A stretch of DNA of 64,000 nt from Hemibagrus wyckioides. Lineage: Eukaryota; Chordata; Actinopteri; Siluriformes; Bagridae. Location of the stretch: contig NC_080719.1 in NCBI RefSeq assembly GCF_019097595.1, positions 14,172,001 to 14,236,000 of the forward strand. The letters run 5' to 3'. A model generated the notes under the pieces. It was not told where the DNA came from, made no database searches, and saw nothing but the letters and a program-made list of their open reading frames with translations. The translations under genes and the position numbers were made by a program. Below, piece by piece: positions 62,201 through 64,000 of the stretch (position 1 is its first letter; each line of letters begins with the position of its first letter).

Positions 62201-63535
62201 GTGTGTCTCCTTACAGAATGGACTGGCAGGTGTATGTGTATGCATGCTTGAATGTGTGTGTGTACCTTCACAAACCAGCAGGATGTTATTGTAGCTGAAG
62301 CCCATAGGGCACTCGCAGCGGAAGCTGCCTATCTGATTGATGCACGCTCCATGGGCACAGATCCCAGGAATCTCCCTGCACTCGTCAATATCTGGATTAT
62401 GAAACACATTTCAGTTTACACATCATGTATTTGCCAAGCACGGCTTTATAAATTCTTGTCACTGATCTTTACTACGTGTCTTACCAATGGGTTTTCCAGT
62501 GTGGATATCAATGATAAAGCCTGGAGCTGGGTTCCCACACAGGAGCTCATACTCCGCTACACAAAGCATAACACAAATATTAGTGTGTAAGACACTGCAG
62601 CAGCAATTAGAGACAATCAGTGTATTTAATGTTGCTTTCCAAAATGGGTCCCTAGGTCTGGCAGCTGTTGTGGGCAGCATTTGTACACTATCCCATTCAT
62701 AAAATGCTCTGAGGTTTAGTATTTCAGCCAAATATGAAGTCATGAATGCATGTTCCCATAATTCTGCTCCCCAGACCATGAAAGATTCCATAAACATGGC
62801 AAATCAAACTGCTGCTTAGACTGGGTATGTCTATAAATTACTAAAATAGCATAATATCATAGATTAGCCACCCATTTAGTTTCTCCAAATTTGTCTATTA
62901 AAATTTGTTTTTGAAAAAGGCTTAGAACAACTTAATACAAAGCCTTAATACAAAGATCCAAGATTCGATTCATAACTATTTTAAGAAGTAACACTTTTGG
63001 ATGTTTTATGCTGGGTTAGTATTAACTTGACACAGATGTACTTGATGACTTTTAAGGGGATAAAATCTTTTTTCTGGATTTCCAAGTCAAGTCAAGCGTG
63101 ATGCCCAAACCAAAAAACTAGAGAGCAGACAGCTATCTCTTCTAAAAAGTGAGGACACTCACAGGTAGCTGGAGTCGGACAGGGCTCACATGGCTTGTTC
63201 CAGGCTTTTCCCACATTGTAGGCACAGCAGCACATCTTCTTCGTCATGTTAAAGGACAACTCGTTCTCACACGTGTCATTAAAGTTATGGTAACACACGC
63301 TTTTCCTCATGTCTGTAAAAGAAAAGAGGACATCACAGAAGTGGTGAAATGACAATGCATAATTATGTAGGTGTTAGATTTCTGTTTTTTTGATAAATAA
63401 GTGCTTTACCCATGCAGTTGTTGCCACCATTGACCTGCATGTACTCAGGAGGGCAGACGCATGTGTAGTTGCCCAGTGTGTTGTAACAGGTTCCTGGGCC
63501 GCAGATGCCGATGTGAGTTGAGCACTCGTCAATAT
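47708..63535 (-). CDS. FBN3: Fibrillin (FBN3-type), 3' half of the gene, 26 coding exons; 5' part outside the window
   Basis: Fibrillins are secreted glycoproteins that polymerise into extracellular microfibrils and bind latent TGF-beta complexes. In transcript order the exons are 63410-63535, 63163-63312, 62485-62556, 62266-62391, 61991-62116, 61723-61848, 61394-61510, 60040-60168, 59332-59451, 59090-59215, 58727-58879, 58479-58544, 57376-57495, 57100-57219, 56395-56517, 55053-55184, 54472-54597, 53417-53623, 52553-52678, 51708-51830, 51479-51595, 50771-50899, 50290-50409, 49145-49376, 48393-48549, 47708-48082. They join in frame to 1213 residues plus TGA. Nearly all introns are phase 1, splitting the Asp that opens each cbEGF. 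The module order (cbEGF, TB, 7 cbEGF, TB, 5 cbEGF, TB, 7 cbEGF, C-terminal region) is that of vertebrate fibrillins. FBN3 is chosen over FBN1/FBN2 from synteny with TIMM44 and CTXN1 and from the propeptide; the paralogue call is less certain than the family. Confidence 0.93.
48149..48196. repeat. (GAAA)n microsatellite in the last fibrillin intron
   Basis: About 12 GAAA units between the two C-terminal coding exons, followed by a purine-rich stretch. Confidence 0.95.
48417..48428 (-). other. Furin-type cleavage site R-H-R-R
   Basis: The four codons give Arg-His-Arg-Arg, fitting R-X-K/R-R, followed by SATD. The position matches the FBN1 profibrillin processing site. Confidence 0.85.
48552..48588 (-). 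repeat. (TG)n run abutting the acceptor of the penultimate fibrillin exon
   Basis: In transcript sense the intron ends with about ten TG units, then TATGTAG, with no CT-rich tract. The exon starts at 48549. It is the second case in this window after TIMM44 exon 12. Confidence 0.9.
48664..48719. repeat. (AT)28 microsatellite
   Basis: Uninterrupted AT dinucleotides in the fibrillin intron 48550-49144. Confidence 0.95.
48737..48773. mobile_element. Solo terminus of the second Tc1-like family
   Basis: The reverse complement, TACACTCACCAAGCACTTTA, then TTAGGAATACCTGTACA, matches the left end of the relic at 20430. It abuts the (AT)n run. Confidence 0.6.
49145..52678 (-). CDS. FBN3: Fibrillin final block of seven cbEGF domains in six exons
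   Basis: The domains open [60 protein letters not shown] and [10 protein letters not shown]. The last two share the 232-nt exon 49145-49376, which ends in phase 2 within a Gly codon. The fifth ends QHYQWNQCV, a signature of this position in fibrillins. A (GT)n run lies in the intron at 51072-51098. Confidence 0.95.
49377..50289. other. Fibrillin intron, AT-rich
   Basis: No exon or recognised repeat is seen between exons 49145-49376 and 50290-50409. Confidence 0.6.
52679..53416. other. Fibrillin intron, AT-rich
   Basis: No exon or recognised mobile element is seen; an AT-rich stretch runs at 53050-53200. The flanking exon edges are well supported. Confidence 0.6.
53417..53623 (-). CDS. FBN3: Fibrillin last TB domain, single exon
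   Basis: The 207-nt exon encodes [38 protein letters not shown] and [10 protein letters not shown], eight cysteines in one exon, unlike the two TB domains upstream, which are each split. It is followed by seven cbEGFs, as in FBN1. Confidence 0.95.
54472..57495 (-). CDS. FBN3: Fibrillin block of five cbEGF exons
   Basis: The exons open [40 protein letters not shown] and [10 protein letters not shown]. They match the order and spacing of the five cbEGFs before the last TB of vertebrate fibrillins. Exon 57100-57219 has a GTGTGTGTG donor. An internally deleted Tc1-like element sits in the intron at 55185-56394. Confidence 0.94.
55701..56207 (+). mobile_element. Internally deleted Tc1-like transposon with both termini, in a fibrillin intron
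   Basis: It is flanked by TA on both sides (55699-55700 and 56208-56209). The left end CACTGATCAGCCATAACATT and the reverse complement of the right end CACCAATCAGGCATAACATT are near-identical inverted repeats. From 55850 it encodes the start of a Tc1-type transposase ([17 protein letters not shown], then [16 protein letters not shown]) and at 56090-56165 the end ([19 protein letters not shown], with changes). The catalytic core between about 55980 and 56030 is deleted. It is not functional by itself. Confidence 0.85.
57010..57061. repeat. (ATT)n microsatellite just downstream of a fibrillin exon
   Basis: About 15 ATT units then GTT, only 40 bp past the 3' end (57100) of a cbEGF exon whose donor itself is a GT repeat. 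Confidence 0.95.
57496..58478. other. Fibrillin intron with a dispersed-repeat fragment
   Basis: The interval 58340-58420 matches 28048-28130. No exon is seen elsewhere in the interval. Confidence 0.4.
58479..58879 (-). CDS. FBN3: Fibrillin TB domain, split over two exons
   Basis: Exon 58727-58879 encodes [30 protein letters not shown] and [11 protein letters not shown]. The 66-nt exon 58479-58544 encodes [19 protein letters not shown]. The split codon between them makes Ala. The 66-nt exon is easy to miss because its longest open frame is a different one. Confidence 0.93.
59090..62391 (-). CDS. FBN3: Fibrillin block of seven cbEGF exons
   Basis: There is one domain per exon, 117-129 nt each, opening [60 protein letters not shown] and [10 protein letters not shown] in transcript order. 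Each has six Cys and the D-x-D/N-E ligands. Exon 61991-62116 uses an AAG acceptor and exon 62266-62391 a GTACAC donor, both weaker than the rest. The intron at 60169-61393 holds a minisatellite. Confidence 0.94.
59239..59267. repeat. (GA)n microsatellite in a fibrillin intron
   Basis: About 14 GA units, read as (TC)n in transcript sense, 24 bp upstream of the acceptor-side exon 59090-59215. Confidence 0.9.
60185..60620. repeat. Degenerate ACACAACAAACACTCAGAG minisatellite with a perfect 76-bp duplication
   Basis: The intron at 60169-61393 holds about 430 bp of diverged 18-22-bp units rich in ACAACAAACACTC and AGAGACAC. Within it, 60431-60506 and 60507-60582 are identical 76-bp copies, and a third copy starts at 60583 but breaks after about 12 bp. 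Confidence 0.9.
62485..63312 (-). CDS. FBN3: Fibrillin TB (8-Cys) domain, split over two exons
   Basis: Exon 63163-63312 carries [18 protein letters not shown], the Cys triplet in KKMCCCAYN and [10 protein letters not shown]; exon 62485-62556 carries EYELLCGN and ends GKPI. Together they hold eight cysteines. The intron (62557-63162) is phase 1 inside the domain. NFNDT and SFNMT provide N-X-T sequons. The intron shows no recognisable feature. Confidence 0.95.
63410..63535 (-). CDS. FBN3: Fibrillin cbEGF exon (first coding exon in window)
   Basis: It encodes [19 protein letters not shown] through NGGNNCM, a complete calcium-binding EGF with the D-I-D-E calcium ligands and six Cys. It starts in phase 1, so the upstream exon lies beyond the window. 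The next 465 bases to 64000 are intron with no further exon. Confidence 0.95.
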
Positions 63536-64000
63536 CTGGAAGAGCAGAATTGCAATAAAAGAAGTTATTGAGTGGCTGGAGTAATGATATCTTTTGTAAA
63601 ATATCTTTTTTTTCTCTGGAACTGCAATGATGGTTCATTGTATCTCCTCTAATGAGAAACATTCAGTTCAAATTACATCCTGTTCTTTGTCAAACGTAAT
63701 AGTGGGCTGATTGTTTTAGCCTTGTAGGCACTGAGATATCGATTTTACAAGCAGATGTTTCCTCTTGATTTTGGTAGGCTACAGATTTTACAGCTGTTAA
63801 AGAGAAAAAAAAATACTCAGACTGTCTATTTTCCTCACATTTATTACGAGGAGAAGAACGTTCATCAAAATGAGACTAATCCCACAATTTCCATTTTCTA
63901 TCACAATGGATTTGACCAGGATGTTTGACAGCTGACCGGTTCAGGAGAGTTTTTAATCATTTTCATTTAGTATGAAATGGTAATTATCACTACCATTAAA
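63536..64000 (-). other. Fibrillin intron running to the window edge
   Basis: No exon of this gene is seen here; the next upstream exon must lie past base 64000. Confidence 0.7.

Overview
This window is vertebrate nuclear DNA, almost certainly from a teleost fish. The genes have short exons with GT-AG introns, and the proteins are vertebrate families (TICAM1, TIMM44, cortexin-1, fibrillin). The noncoding DNA is full of fish-type Tc1-like transposon relics, MITEs, tRNA-derived SINE pieces and long microsatellites. Some repeats recall catfish genomes, but the order is only a guess.

Layout. (1) About 0.5-3.2 kb, + strand: TICAM1 (TRIF), the TLR adaptor, with an intronless coding region, TIR domain, pLxIS motif and C-terminal RHIM-like segment. 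(2) 3.4-4.7 kb: a Tc1-like relic interrupted by a 453-bp insertion with a 15-bp direct repeat, then a SINE-like fragment. (3) 4.85-13.3 kb, + strand: a complete TIMM44 gene, 13 coding exons that join in frame to 452 codons plus stop. (4) 13.3-42.1 kb: a gene-poor tract of about 29 kb with MITEs, Tc1-like relics, SINEs, minisatellites, microsatellites and a 1.1-kb purine-rich tract; I find no convincing gene in it. (5) 42.18-42.43 kb, + strand: CTXN1 (82 aa, single coding exon) with a probable 2.2-kb 3'UTR. (6) 45.4-63.5 kb, - strand: the 3' part of a fibrillin gene, 26 coding exons encoding 20 calcium-binding EGF domains, three TB (8-Cys) domains, the unique C-terminal region and a furin-released C-terminal propeptide of the asprosin type. 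Its 5' part lies beyond base 64000.

The genes do not form a functional pathway. TICAM1 acts in innate immune signalling, TIMM44 in mitochondrial protein import, CTXN1 is a small neuronal membrane protein, and fibrillin builds extracellular microfibrils. TIMM44, CTXN1 and FBN3 are neighbours on human 19p13.2, so this fibrillin is most likely the FBN3 orthologue; the C-terminal propeptide also looks FBN3-like. CTXN1 and fibrillin are convergent, with predicted 3' ends about 0.8 kb apart.

I did not find an obviously new molecular system. The observations most worth a second look are two splice acceptors, in two different genes, where a (TG)n repeat takes the place of the pyrimidine tract; a dispersed minisatellite family at three sites; the asprosin-like propeptide in an FBN3-type fibrillin; the overlapping uORFs at TICAM1; and several transposon relics with clear termini.
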